From an uncultured Prevotella sp. (GTDB taxonomy: Bacteria; Bacteroidota; Bacteroidia; Bacteroidales; Bacteroidaceae), in NCBI GenBank assembly GCA_900541335.1, contig UQJC01000001.1, positions 62,001 through 126,000 on the forward strand: 64,000 bases of DNA. The letters are read 5' to 3'. How positions within the stretch are numbered: the first letter of the stretch is position 1; the number at the start of each line of letters is the position of its first letter. Position numbers and translations under genes: made by a program. Below the pieces are notes generated by a model, which was not told the DNA's origin, did no database searches, and was given only the letters and a program-made list of their open reading frames with translations. Positions 42,915-52,343 of the stretch are shown here, piece after piece.

Positions 42915-45140
42915 ATGAACGTGATTACAAAAACCGTTTCGCTGCCTGATGGACGTACCATCAGCATCGAAACTGGCAAGTTGGCAAAGCAAGCTGACGG
43001 TGCTGTCATGCTTCGTATGAACAACACCATGTTGCTCGCCACTGTTTGTGCCGCTAAGACCGCACAGCCTGGCACGGACTTTATGCCCCTCCAGTGCGAT
43101 TACAAAGAAAAATTCAGTGCCGCCGGCCGTTTCCCCGGTGGATTCACGAAGCGCGAAGGCCGTGCAGGCGATTACGAGATCCTAACGTCTCGTCTCGTTG
43201 ACCGTGCTTTGCGTCCCCTCTTCCCTTCCGACTACCACTGCGAGGTATATGTAAACATCACGCTCTTCTCAGCTGACGGTGTAGATATGCCTGATGCATT
43301 GGCTGGTTTTGCTGCTTCAGCTGCTTTGGCTGCCAGTGACATTCCCTTCGAAGGTCCGATTTCTGAAGTACGCGTAGCTCGCATCAACGGTGAGTACGTA
43401 GTGAACCCCACCTTCAAGCAACTCGAAGAAGCTGACATGGACATCATGGTAGGTGCTACCGAAGAAAACATCATGATGGTGGAAGGCGAAATGGACGAAG
43501 TGCCTGAAAGCGCATTGCTCGAAGCCCTCAAGGTGGCTCACGAAGCGATCAAGCCCATGTGCCAACTCCAGAAGGAACTCTCTAAGGAACTGGGTACGGA
43601 CGTAAAGCGTGAATATGATGACGAGGTAAACGACGAAGAGCTCCGTCAGCAGGTTAAGGATGAGTGCTACGCTCCTGCCTACGCTATTGCAGAAGCTGGT
43701 GACCACGATAAGCACCAGCGCGAAGAGGCCTTTACGAAGATTCGCGAGGACTTCAAGGAACGCTATGCTGCAGCTCACGCTGAACTCTCTGCCGATGAAC
43801 TCGAAGAGAAGAATGCCCTCATCGACCGTTACTACCATGACGTAGAACGCGACGCTATGCGCCGTTGCATCCTCGATGAAGGCAAGCGTCTCGATGGTCG
43901 TGGCACGACGGACATCCGCCCCATCTGGTGCGAAGTTTCTCCCCTGCCTATGCCTCACGGATCTTCCATCTTCACCCGTGGTGAAACGCAGTCTCTCTCA
44001 ACGGTTACCCTCGGTACGAAACTTGACGAAAAGATGGTAGACGATGTACTCGACAAGAGCTACATGCGCTTCCTTCTCCACTACAACTTCCCTCCCTTCT
44101 CTACAGGTGAGGCCAAGGCTCAACGTGGCGTAGGCCGTCGTGAGATTGGTCACGGTCACTTGGCATGGCGTGCCCTCAAGGGTCAGATTCCTGCAGAGTT
44201 CCCTTACACGGTTCGTGTGGTAAGCGACATTCTCGAATCTAACGGTTCTTCTTCTATGGCTACGGTATGTGCCGGTACGTTGGCTTTGATGGATGCTGGT
44301 GTGCCTATGAAGGCTCCCGTAAGTGGTATTGCTATGGGTCTGATCAAGAATCCGGGTGAAGAAAAGTATGCTGTATTGAGCGATATCCTCGGCGATGAGG
44401 ACCACCTCGGCGATATGGACTTTAAGACCACAGGTACCGCAAAGGGTCTGACGGCTACGCAGATGGATATCAAGTGCGACGGTCTCTCTTACGAAATCCT
44501 GGAGAAGGCTCTTGCACAGGCTAAGCAGGCTCGCGAACACATCCTCGGCAAGATGCTCGAGACGATGGCTGAGCCCCGCGCCGAACTCAAACCGCACGTT
44601 CCCCGCATCGAAGCCCTTCAGATTCCGAAGGAATTCATTGGTGCTGTCATTGGCCCGGGCGGTAAGATTATCCAGAGCATGCAGGAAGAAACGGGTACGA
44701 CCATCACCATCGAGGAAGAAGACGGTGTAGGTAAGATCCAGGTATCAGGTCCGAACAAGGAAAGCATCGAAGCTGCATTGGCTAAGATTCGCGCTATCGT
44801 GGCTATTCCTGAAGTAGGTGAAGTTTACGATGCCAAGGTCATCAGCATTATGCCTTACGGTTGCTTCGTAGAGTTCATGCCGGGTAAGGAAGGCTTGCTC
44901 CACATCTCTGAAATCACGTGGAAGCGTCTCGAAACGATGGAAGAGTCTGGTCTGAATGAAGGCGACCACGTTCAAGTGAAGTTGCTCGAAATCGACGAGA
45001 AGACGGGTAAGTTCCGCCTCTCTCACCGTGTCCTCGAAGAGAAGCCGGAAGGTTGGGAAGACCGTCCTGCACGTCGTCCCCGCCGCGAAGGAGCACAAGG
45101 TGGTGAAGGCCGCCCCGCACGCCGTCCCCGCCGTGACTAA
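42915..45140 (+). CDS. pnp: Polyribonucleotide nucleotidyltransferase (PNPase)
   Basis: Phosphorolytic 3'-5' exoribonuclease that degrades and processes mRNA. The 741 residues contain two RNase PH-like domains (FRKREGRAGDYEILTSRL-type sequence early, LPHGSSIFTRGETQSLSTVTL late), the KH domain with GAVIGPGGKIIQ near residue 580, and the S1 domain (GEVYDAKVISIMPYGCFVEF). The C-terminal ~30 residues are a charged tail with two copies of RPARRPRR. Length and order are normal. It is transcribed alone and ends at a perfect terminator. Confidence 0.97.
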   Translation: MNVITKTVSLPDGRTISIETGKLAKQADGAVMLRMNNTMLLATVCAAKTAQPGTDFMPLQCDYKEKFSAAGRFPGGFTKREGRAGDYEILTSRLVDRALRPLFPSDYHCEVYVNITLFSADGVDMPDALAGFAASAALAASDIPFEGPISEVRVARINGEYVVNPTFKQLEEADMDIMVGATEENIMMVEGEMDEVPESALLEALKVAHEAIKPMCQLQKELSKELGTDVKREYDDEVNDEELRQQVKDECYAPAYAIAEAGDHDKHQREEAFTKIREDFKERYAAAHAELSADELEEKNALIDRYYHDVERDAMRRCILDEGKRLDGRGTTDIRPIWCEVSPLPMPHGSSIFTRGETQSLSTVTLGTKLDEKMVDDVLDKSYMRFLLHYNFPPFSTGEAKAQRGVGRREIGHGHLAWRALKGQIPAEFPYTVRVVSDILESNGSSSMATVCAGTLALMDAGVPMKAPVSGIAMGLIKNPGEEKYAVLSDILGDEDHLGDMDFKTTGTAKGLTATQMDIKCDGLSYEILEKALAQAKQAREHILGKMLETMAEPRAELKPHVPRIEALQIPKEFIGAVIGPGGKIIQSMQEETGTTITIEEEDGVGKIQVSGPNKESIEAALAKIRAIVAIPEVGEVYDAKVISIMPYGCFVEFMPGKEGLLHISEITWKRLETMEESGLNEGDHVQVKLLEIDEKTGKFRLSHRVLEEKPEGWEDRPARRPRREGAQGGEGRPARRPRRD

Positions 45141-45171
45141 AACACGACATAGATAACTATAGATATTCAAT

Positions 45172-45218
45172 ACTCCGGGTAAGCATTCGTTAGAAGTGCT
45201 TACCCGGAGTTTTTTTTG
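45172..45218 (+). terminator. Terminator after pnp
   Basis: ACTCCGGGTAAGCA pairs perfectly with TGCTTACCCGGAGT, followed by eight T. Confidence 0.95.
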
Positions 45219-45518
45219 TATTTGATAAACTATACAACCCTTTATACAAGAAACCCCAAAAAAGAATCCACCCGTGCAACCTTATATAAGCAGGTTTTGA
45301 AACGGTAGCCTTCTTAGACTACCATAAACCAAGGAAAAATCATAACGAGACTACCTAACACGCAATAGAATCACTCCCTGTATAGTATAAGGGTGTCTCG
45401 TTAGAGCTTATTATCAACGCCACATCCTCTAGGATTAGGATAAAACAAACGATCGCGACATACACAACCCCAGTGGAAGGGAGTAGCATATATCGCGACC
45501 GTGCTATGTTATTAAGAG
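45219..45518. other. Gene-free stretch between pnp and EEP nuclease gene
   Basis: About 300 nt of AT-rich sequence with no gene. CAACCyTTATAnAAG occurs twice 42 nt apart (45235, 45277) and a CTACCATAAACCAAG variant at 45319; TCGCGAC occurs twice 40 nt apart. This could be an eroded repeat but is too weak to call. Confidence 0.35.
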
Positions 45519-45538
45519 CATCCACTCTTCAGTGGATG
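45519..45538 (-). terminator. Short hairpin after EEP nuclease gene
   Basis: CATCCACT pairs with AGTGGATG around a 4-nt loop; on the minus strand CTCTTAATAAC follows. A weak terminator candidate 32 nt past the stop. Confidence 0.4.
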
Positions 45539-45569
45539 TAAAAATGAATAGAAGTTTAAGCGTTTCCTT

Positions 45570-46709
45570 TTAAGGCATCTGCTTAACCAAGTAAATTTGC
45601 GTGGGAAGGTGGTCAGAATAACCATTAAGCCAAACACCACCAGCATGGGTGCGGAGAGGATTACCTTTATAACGACCTTCCTGCTGGAAGAGGTAGTCAC
45701 GCATAAAGATGGCATGCTGATAGAACTTGAGAGAAGTGCGGTCCTTGCCAACAAGGTTGCCACTTACAACAATCTGATCGAAAAGGTTCCACTGACCGTT
45801 ATAAAGCAAGGTGCCTTGACCTACCTTATAAAGCGTGTTATACCACGGATTGTAGAAGTCTGTATCCTTCTTTACCTTCTTGATTTCACTTACACAACCA
45901 AGTTGTTCGGTCATACTCTTGTTGGCAGGGTCGTCATTCATATCGCCCATCACAACAACCTTAGCCTGAGGGTCTTGCTTCATCAAAGCATCAACCAGTT
46001 TACGTACTTGGAAACCGGCACGCTGACGGATTTCGTCACCAGCACCACGCGAAGGCCAGTGGTTGACAATAAAATACATCTTCTCACCTGCTAAACGACC
46101 TTCCATTACGAGGAAGCCACGCGTGATATGCGTGGTGTCGCCCTGCAAATAATCGTAGGCACGCACTTTGCCTTGTTCATCAGTATAGAAACCTACCAAG
46201 GGATCATCGACCTTACCAGAAGGGCTATAATAATAGGGCACGTGCATGCTGCCCTCTAACTGGAACAAGCGGGGATTGTAAAGGAAGGCGCACTCGATGC
46301 CTCGGCGATCGGGACCGGGATAGTCAACGTACTTGTAACCACGCTTTGCTAAAGCAGGCTGACGAAGCAGATCTTCGAGTGCATGGTGATTCTCTACTTC
46401 AGAAAGACCAATTACCGATGCACCCATCGGAAGCTTGTCTGTACAAAGTTCTGCCAACACGCGCGACATATTTTTGAGCTTTGCCTCATACTTCATGCGG
46501 TTCCACTTGTTCTTTCCTTCGGGAAGGTATTCGTAGTCATTTTTACCGGCATCGTGGAGGGTGTCAAAAAGATTCTCCACATTGTAAAATGCCACTCCGT
46601 AGAGTGCATAGCGTTTAGCCTGTTGTTCGACCTTTCCAGCTACTGTAAACGAGCTGAATGTAAAGCATGCCGCCAAGAAAAGCGACAAAGAGAAAAGAGC
46701 TTTCTTCAT
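45570..46709 (-). CDS. Secreted endonuclease/exonuclease/phosphatase family protein
   Basis: A 379-residue exported EEP-superfamily hydrolase, related to DNase I-like nucleases and phosphodiesterases. Signal peptide MKKALFSLSLFLAACFTF (a Cys in the h/c region could make it a lipoprotein). Family motifs are in order: NVENLFD, the metal-binding Glu in GLSEVEN, the catalytic His region VNHWPSR, the GDMNDDP segment and the C-terminal YSDHLPT. The start at 46709 is chosen for the signal peptide. It diverges from a TonB-dependent receptor gene over a 246-nt region. With a second secreted nuclease at 52344 this suggests nucleic-acid processing, which is inference. Confidence 0.9.
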   Translation of the reverse strand: MKKALFSLSLFLAACFTFSSFTVAGKVEQQAKRYALYGVAFYNVENLFDTLHDAGKNDYEYLPEGKNKWNRMKYEAKLKNMSRVLAELCTDKLPMGASVIGLSEVENHHALEDLLRQPALAKRGYKYVDYPGPDRRGIECAFLYNPRLFQLEGSMHVPYYYSPSGKVDDPLVGFYTDEQGKVRAYDYLQGDTTHITRGFLVMEGRLAGEKMYFIVNHWPSRGAGDEIRQRAGFQVRKLVDALMKQDPQAKVVVMGDMNDDPANKSMTEQLGCVSEIKKVKKDTDFYNPWYNTLYKVGQGTLLYNGQWNLFDQIVVSGNLVGKDRTSLKFYQHAIFMRDYLFQQEGRYKGNPLRTHAGGVWLNGYSDHLPTQIYLVKQMP

Positions 46710-46815
46710 AGGGGTATTTTTAACTTGGGCACAAAATTCAAAAAAAAATCCGAGATTCCCCACTGCAGTTATCAACATTCACGCTTTTGTAAGAAGGACA
46801 GGGAAGGAAAATTCG

Positions 46816-46823
46816 TACATTTG
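46816..46823 (+). promoter_or_regulatory. Candidate -7 element for TonB-dependent receptor operon
   Basis: TACATTTG in the divergent region, 132 nt before the receptor ATG, matches TAnnTTTG. The nearest TTTG is 27 nt upstream, longer than usual. Confidence 0.38.
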
Positions 46824-46955
46824 CAACGAAAACTAACAAAGAGGCTTGGCCAACAGGAAAATAAGGAGTTGAGGAAGGAGTATGCTGCAACAGGCAAAAT
46901 CCACGTTTCGACCCCTCTTTTTTTGGCTCAGTCCGTAACCATTCATCCATTCAAT

Positions 46956-49619
46956 ATGACAAAAGGTGTAACACTAACAGCGGCCGCCTTGCTGATCGCA
47001 TCGAGCGCTTGGGCACAAGCTCCCGCTGACACCCTCGCGCTCTTCGACAACGCCGACTTTACCTTTACGGAGTCGCAGCTTGACGAAGACAATGATGCCT
47101 CTCAGACGGTATCAAGCATTACGGGGGCAAAGAATGACCCTTACAACTCGGAAGTGGGCTACTTGTTCAGCCCGATGCGTTTCAGGGTCAGAGCCTATGA
47201 CAACATGTACAACAACTACTACATGAACGGCTTGCAGCTGAATGACTTGGAATTGGGTCGCTTTGGCTACAGCATGGTAGGCGGTATGAATGATGCCGTA
47301 CGCAACAAGGAGGGTGTGTCGGCTTACGACTACAACCGCTTCGGCATTGCGGGTATCGGTGGTGCTACAAGCGTCAACACACGCGCCAGCCAATTTGCCC
47401 AGGGCAATAAGCTAACCCTCTCGGGTACGAACCGCAACTATGTAGCGCGCGGCATGTTTACCCACGCAACGGGACTGCTTCCTTCTGGCTGGGCTTTTGC
47501 CGGACTGGTAGGTTACCGATGGGCTAAGGAAGGTGTCATCGAAGGTACTTTCTATAACTCTCTCTCCTACTTCCTTTCTGCCGAGAAGCGTTTCGGTGAC
47601 AACCACTCTCTTTCACTCGTTACTTTCGGTTCACCTACAGAACGTGCACAACAGGGTGCTTCGACGGAAGAAGCTTACTGGCTGGCTAACTCGCACTACT
47701 ATAACCCAAACTGGGGTTACCAGGCTGGCGAAAAGCGCAATGCCCGCGTTGTCAATGACTTCGAACCGACTGCCATCCTGACTTGGGACTGGAAAATCAA
47801 GGACGAACTGAAGCTGACAACAGCTGCCGGTTTCAAATATTCTATGTATAGTTCAACGGCCCTTGGTTGGAGTGGCGATGCCTACGACCCGCGTCCGGAC
47901 TACTACAAAAATATGCCGAGCTCCATCTTTGACGTATGGAATCCGGACAAGAACAATCCGGAATACTTGAAGGAGCACCCTTATCTGCTCGACCAGTACA
48001 ATGACCTCAAAGATTACTGGATGTCATCGAAGGCTAACCGCCAGCTGAACTGGGACCGCATGTATTTTGTAAACCGTCAGAGTGAGAAAGATGGAGGCGA
48101 AACTCTCTACTACCAGGAACGCCGCCACAACGACCAAATGGTCTTTGCACTCAATACGGCATTGAATCATGAGGTAAACAAGGAGCAGAAATACACGCTC
48201 GGTTTCTCCTACAACCGCACCAAGGGTATGCACTACAAGACCATGGCAGACCTTCTGGGTGGAACACGCTATACAGACGTTGACAAGTTTGCAGCCAATG
48301 ACTACGGCCCCAATAGCCAAGAAGCACAAAACGACCTGCGCCATCCGAACCGTCGCATTGGTATCGATGACAAGTTTGGCTACAACTACAACATCTACAT
48401 CAACAAGGCTCGCCTCTATGGTCTCTATGAGATCAATCAGGGAAAATTCAACTACCGCCTCAGTGCTTATGCTGAAGGTACGACGATTGAACGCGACGGT
48501 CTGATGCAGAATGGTCGTGCACCTGAGAACTCTTATGGTAAGAGCGGACAGGCTCGTTTCCTCGGTGGTGGCGGCCGTTTCGGCTTGACTTACCGCCCGA
48601 ACGGTTCACACATTCTGAGCGTGAACTTCGGTGCCCAGAGTGATGCTCCGCTGGCTCGCAACAGCTTCGTAGCTCCCCGTATGCAAAACAACTTTGTTAA
48701 GAACCTGAGCAACGAGCAAAACTTCAATGCGGAGGCTTCTTACCAGTTCCGTTTCGGAAACTTCTCGGGTAAGGTAACGGGATACTACTCTCGCTTTAAC
48801 AACGGCGTAGAGCAAACCGCCTTCTACAACGACCAGGAAGGTCGCTTTACTTACCTCACGATGAGTGGCATCGACCGCGAACACTATGGTTTAGAAGCTG
48901 CCTTCAAGTATAACGTCACTTCAAACTTCGCGATCAACCTCACGGGTACTTACAGCGAAGCACAATATGTGAACAACCCGATGGCTGAAGTGAACTATGA
49001 GGGTATGAACTCACAAACGATTGAGCAACTCAATGTTTGGAAGAACCCTGTAACGGGTGAAGCAATGCCCTTGCGCGTGTTGGCAAAGGGCATGCGTCTG
49101 AACGGTACGCCGCTCGCCGCTGTTGCCTTAGGCTTGGAGTACAACGTCAAGGGTTGGTTCTTCGAGGCAAACCTCAATTACTACGACCGCGTTTACGTAG
49201 ACTTCTCTGAATATCGCCGTTTGGGCAATATCGCCAAGAACTACGTTTCTACTTCAGAAACTGAGTTGAAATATGACGTAACGCCAGGTGAATTGAAACA
49301 GAATGGTGGTGTACTCTTCGATAAACAGGGTAACGTAGTCAAGACTTATGCTGCCAAGCAGGAGAAGTTTGACGGTGGTTTCATGCTCGATGCCTCCATC
49401 GGTAAATACATCCGCTTGAAGAAGGGTAAGAGTTTGAGCATCAACCTCTCAGCTCAGAATATCACCAACAACCGCAACCTGCGTACAGGTGGTTACGAGC
49501 AAAACCGTGACGACCTCTACCAAACGGGTGTGGCACGCGCTTACCGTTTCTCAAAGAACTCGAAGTACTACTATGCGAATGCGTTTAACGCCTTCCTCAA
49601 CATCGGATTCAAGTTCTAA
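46956..49619 (+). CDS. TonB-dependent outer-membrane receptor
   Basis: An 887-residue outer-membrane protein with an N-terminal signal peptide (MTKGVTLTAAALLIASSAWA), a plug-like region (about 45-180) and a large beta-barrel with many alternating aromatic strands ending FNAFLNIGFKF, a C-terminal Phe typical of barrel insertion. There is no CarboxypepD-like N-terminal extension and no adjacent SusD, so it is not a classic SusC/SusD pair. I start at 46956; an open frame runs back to 46383 antisense to the neighbouring nuclease gene and is rejected. It leads an operon with a DUF5689 lipoprotein and a choice-of-anchor J lipoprotein. Cargo is unknown; nucleic-acid fragments are one possibility. 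Confidence 0.88.
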   Translation: MTKGVTLTAAALLIASSAWAQAPADTLALFDNADFTFTESQLDEDNDASQTVSSITGAKNDPYNSEVGYLFSPMRFRVRAYDNMYNNYYMNGLQLNDLELGRFGYSMVGGMNDAVRNKEGVSAYDYNRFGIAGIGGATSVNTRASQFAQGNKLTLSGTNRNYVARGMFTHATGLLPSGWAFAGLVGYRWAKEGVIEGTFYNSLSYFLSAEKRFGDNHSLSLVTFGSPTERAQQGASTEEAYWLANSHYYNPNWGYQAGEKRNARVVNDFEPTAILTWDWKIKDELKLTTAAGFKYSMYSSTALGWSGDAYDPRPDYYKNMPSSIFDVWNPDKNNPEYLKEHPYLLDQYNDLKDYWMSSKANRQLNWDRMYFVNRQSEKDGGETLYYQERRHNDQMVFALNTALNHEVNKEQKYTLGFSYNRTKGMHYKTMADLLGGTRYTDVDKFAANDYGPNSQEAQNDLRHPNRRIGIDDKFGYNYNIYINKARLYGLYEINQGKFNYRLSAYAEGTTIERDGLMQNGRAPENSYGKSGQARFLGGGGRFGLTYRPNGSHILSVNFGAQSDAPLARNSFVAPRMQNNFVKNLSNEQNFNAEASYQFRFGNFSGKVTGYYSRFNNGVEQTAFYNDQEGRFTYLTMSGIDREHYGLEAAFKYNVTSNFAINLTGTYSEAQYVNNPMAEVNYEGMNSQTIEQLNVWKNPVTGEAMPLRVLAKGMRLNGTPLAAVALGLEYNVKGWFFEANLNYYDRVYVDFSEYRRLGNIAKNYVSTSETELKYDVTPGELKQNGGVLFDKQGNVVKTYAAKQEKFDGGFMLDASIGKYIRLKKGKSLSINLSAQNITNNRNLRTGGYEQNRDDLYQTGVARAYRFSKNSKYYYANAFNAFLNIGFKF

Positions 49620-49682
49620 CATTGTTTCTTCCAACGGCTTCTCGTCTGCCTCGTTGCAGACAGAAGCATAGCTACACAGATT

Positions 49683-50582
49683 ATGAACAAAACATTGAAA
49701 CTCCTCCTGGCTGGCTTCGCGCTTTTTAGCTTGACTGCCTGTATGGATGATTACGATGAGCCCAATACGGACAACTACCTCATCACCAGCCCTACAAGCA
49801 TCGGCGAGACCAACTACTCCATTGCGCAGCTGAAGCAGGAAAAGAAGTCCCTCTTTACGCAAACCAATGCGTTTGAGGAAGTCAAAGAAGACCGCATCCT
49901 GGAAGGTGTTGTCGTAGCAAATGACTGCGGCGGCAATCTCTACCAAACATTGCTCATTCGTCATATTGACACGAATAAGGCTGAAAGCGACCCCTTGCGC
50001 GACCAGGCCATCGTACTGGCTATCAAGCACACTTGGTTGACCCCGCACTTTGAGGTTGGTCAGCGCATCAAGGTTAACTTGAAGGGTCTCTATATTGGTG
50101 TTTATTCCAAGTTGCCGAAAATTGGTCAGCCTTACTTTACGAGTAGTGGTAACTTGCGTCTCGGCCCGGTGTTGTTGCAGCTTTGCCGCACGAACGTAGA
50201 ACTGGTCGGTAAGCCTAATCCAGACTGTGCTGAATGCGTCCCTGTAAAGTGCGATCCGAGCTGGCTTCGCGACTCCAATAACAAGAATCCGCTGAACTAT
50301 CCGCAACTCGTTACGCTCACGGGCGAACTGAAGGAAGCTGATGGTGAAGCAATCTTTGCTCCGGAGGATTTGCAAGACCAAGGTTACGGCGTCGACCGTA
50401 CGCTGACCAACTCGGAGAACAACACAAAGGTAACACTCCGCACCTCTACACAAAACAACATTGCCTATACCGTTATGCCGCAGGGTGAACACCAATTCAC
50501 CGGTCTGCTCAGCATCTACAACAACTGGCAACTTCAACTCCGCTCGGTAGACGACATCCAACCCGTAGCAAACAACCACTAA
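49683..50582 (+). CDS. DUF5689 lipoprotein
   Basis: A 299-residue lipoprotein (signal MNKTLKLLLAGFALFSLTAC) of the DUF5689 type. The domain, about residues 35-299, has OB-fold-like strands (EGVVVANDCGGNLYQTLLI, GQRIKVNLKGLYIGVY, FTGLLSIYNNWQLQLRSVDDI). Similar domains occur beside nuclease and choice-of-anchor J proteins in Bacteroidota. It is likely surface exposed and follows the receptor gene by 63 nt. A CAECVPVKC segment could form a disulfide. Function unknown. Confidence 0.85.
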   Translation: MNKTLKLLLAGFALFSLTACMDDYDEPNTDNYLITSPTSIGETNYSIAQLKQEKKSLFTQTNAFEEVKEDRILEGVVVANDCGGNLYQTLLIRHIDTNKAESDPLRDQAIVLAIKHTWLTPHFEVGQRIKVNLKGLYIGVYSKLPKIGQPYFTSSGNLRLGPVLLQLCRTNVELVGKPNPDCAECVPVKCDPSWLRDSNNKNPLNYPQLVTLTGELKEADGEAIFAPEDLQDQGYGVDRTLTNSENNTKVTLRTSTQNNIAYTVMPQGEHQFTGLLSIYNNWQLQLRSVDDIQPVANNH

Positions 50583-50609
50583 TAATCAAGCACATACAAT
50601 AACGACAAT

Positions 50610-52250
50610 ATGAAAAAGATTGCTCTCTCTCTCGCAACTTTGGCAGTTTGCTCGCTGAGCTTCACTGCCTGCGAAGATGTTCCCGCTCCTTACGAAATAA
50701 ATGGCGAAGGCGGTACTACGACTGGCAGCACAATTATCAACGAAAGTTTCTCCCAGTCACTGGGTGGCTTCACTGCACTCAACACGGTGGGTGATATTCC
50801 TTGGGTTTGCAGCCATAGCTGTGCCCAGATTACTTCCTATGTTGACACCGACGGCGATGGTCAGAAAGAAAACCTCGCCGCTGAAAGCTGGCTCATCTCT
50901 CCCAAGATGAACTTCACCTCGGTCGACAGCGCCTACGTTTCCTTCGAATACATTCTGCGCTACGCCAATGCAAACGAAGTAAAAGACAACTACCAGGTAC
51001 TCGTCAGCAAGGATTACACGGGTATTCCGACCAATGCCTCTTGGACGGCACTCTCCTTCAATGCCACACAAGGTTCTGATTGGGACACTTGGTATGAATC
51101 AGGTAAGCTTCAGATTCCTGCCGAATTCATGAAGCAACCTAACGTAACGTTGGCACTCCGTTACAAGGCTGATAAGAAAGCTGCTACTTGGGAAGTCAAG
51201 AATCTCATCGTGAAGCAAGGAAAGAGTGACGATTCTACTAATGTTCCCGCAGGCGGGAATATAATAGCAAACAGTGGCTTCGAAACTTGGACAAACAACT
51301 TGCCCGAGGGCTGGAAATCTACGACTACTGCCAGCTCAGCTGAGCTCGCTCAGAGTACTGACGCTCATACGGGCAGCTATTCTCTATTGGTAAAATGCAA
51401 TGAGAGCCAAAACAAGCGTCTCGGTTCGAAAGAATACACCTTGAAGGCTGGTAGCTATAAGATGTCTCTCTTCGTCAAGGGTGAAGGTCAGGTTCGTCCT
51501 GGTTATACGCTCATCGGAGAGGATGGCAAAATTCCGAGCCAGAACGGTTACATGTATGGTGATTACACGGCAACTACTGCCAACGAATGGACAGAAGTTA
51601 CCTACAGCTTCAAGCTCGATGCTCAGACGAAGGTGAACTTCGTGATGATGAACCCGAAATCTTCTGATCACGCTAAGGCTTCAGACAAACTCGTCGACGA
51701 CTTCACTGTAACAACGGCTGATGGTGGTCTCGTAGAAGAAGGTGGTACTACGCCCGAACCCGAAAAGCCACAGGTAGGCGGTGACATCCTCAACGAAACC
51801 TTCGCCAACGGCCAGGGTAAGTTTACAATCGAGGACAAGCTGCTCCCCGCTGGTGCCAGCTACATTTGGAAAGCTGATACACAATATGGCTACATGAAGG
51901 CTTCTGCGTTCATCAATGGCGAATCTTTGGAGAGCGAAAGCTGGTTGATTTCTCCCGTAGTCGACCTTGCTGCTTCTGCCAACCCCACGCTGTCTTTTGA
52001 TCACGTAGCCAACAAGGGTGAAATAGATAAGATGGCTGAGCAGAACATGCTCTACATCAAAGCCGAAGGTGGTGAATGGACGAAAATGGACATCACAACC
52101 TACTCTCCGGGTAATGACTGGAAGGCTTGGACGACCAGCGTACAAAGCCTTGCAGCTTACAAGGGCAAGAAGATTCAGTTTGCCTTTGTATACAAGACTC
52201 CCAAGGGTTCTTCAGGTACCTGGGAAGTGAAGAATGTGGTTGTAAAGTAA
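50610..52250 (+). CDS. Choice-of-anchor J domain lipoprotein
   Basis: A 546-residue lipoprotein (signal MKKIALSLATLAVCSLSFTAC). Two choice-of-anchor J modules lie at about 42-205 and 390-546, each starting INESF or LNETFANGQG and carrying the ESWLISP motif and a final TWEVKN(L/V)VVK. Between them is a carbohydrate-binding-module-like beta-sandwich (GFETWTNNLPEGWKS...). A Thr/Pro/Glu linker (GGTTPEPEKPQVGG) joins the parts. It is probably a surface binding protein for the preceding receptor. The gene ends at a hairpin terminator. Confidence 0.87.
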   Translation: MKKIALSLATLAVCSLSFTACEDVPAPYEINGEGGTTTGSTIINESFSQSLGGFTALNTVGDIPWVCSHSCAQITSYVDTDGDGQKENLAAESWLISPKMNFTSVDSAYVSFEYILRYANANEVKDNYQVLVSKDYTGIPTNASWTALSFNATQGSDWDTWYESGKLQIPAEFMKQPNVTLALRYKADKKAATWEVKNLIVKQGKSDDSTNVPAGGNIIANSGFETWTNNLPEGWKSTTTASSAELAQSTDAHTGSYSLLVKCNESQNKRLGSKEYTLKAGSYKMSLFVKGEGQVRPGYTLIGEDGKIPSQNGYMYGDYTATTANEWTEVTYSFKLDAQTKVNFVMMNPKSSDHAKASDKLVDDFTVTTADGGLVEEGGTTPEPEKPQVGGDILNETFANGQGKFTIEDKLLPAGASYIWKADTQYGYMKASAFINGESLESESWLISPVVDLAASANPTLSFDHVANKGEIDKMAEQNMLYIKAEGGEWTKMDITTYSPGNDWKAWTTSVQSLAAYKGKKIQFAFVYKTPKGSSGTWEVKNVVVK

Positions 52251-52287
52251 CCATTGACCATTCGAACTAACTATTCATCTCTCTTAT

Positions 52288-52335
52288 ACCGTCACCAAAG
52301 ATTTTGCCGTGTGCAAGAACTTTGGTGACGGTTTC
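52288..52335 (+). terminator. Terminator between choice-of-anchor J and nuclease genes
   Basis: ACCGTCACCAAAG pairs perfectly with CTTTGGTGACGGT, followed by TTC. It sits directly before the nuclease ATG. Confidence 0.75.
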
Positions 52336-52343
52336 ACGCTTCT

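Noticed and set aside
45219..45518. Possible fourth 42-bp array
   Set aside because: Only two or three short matches at lag 42 (CAACC..TTATA..AAG) and a TCGCGAC pair at lag 40; not consistent enough to call.
46383..46955. 191-codon N-terminal extension of the TonB-dependent receptor
   Set aside because: It would run antisense through the EEP nuclease gene and bury the obvious signal peptide starting at 46956.
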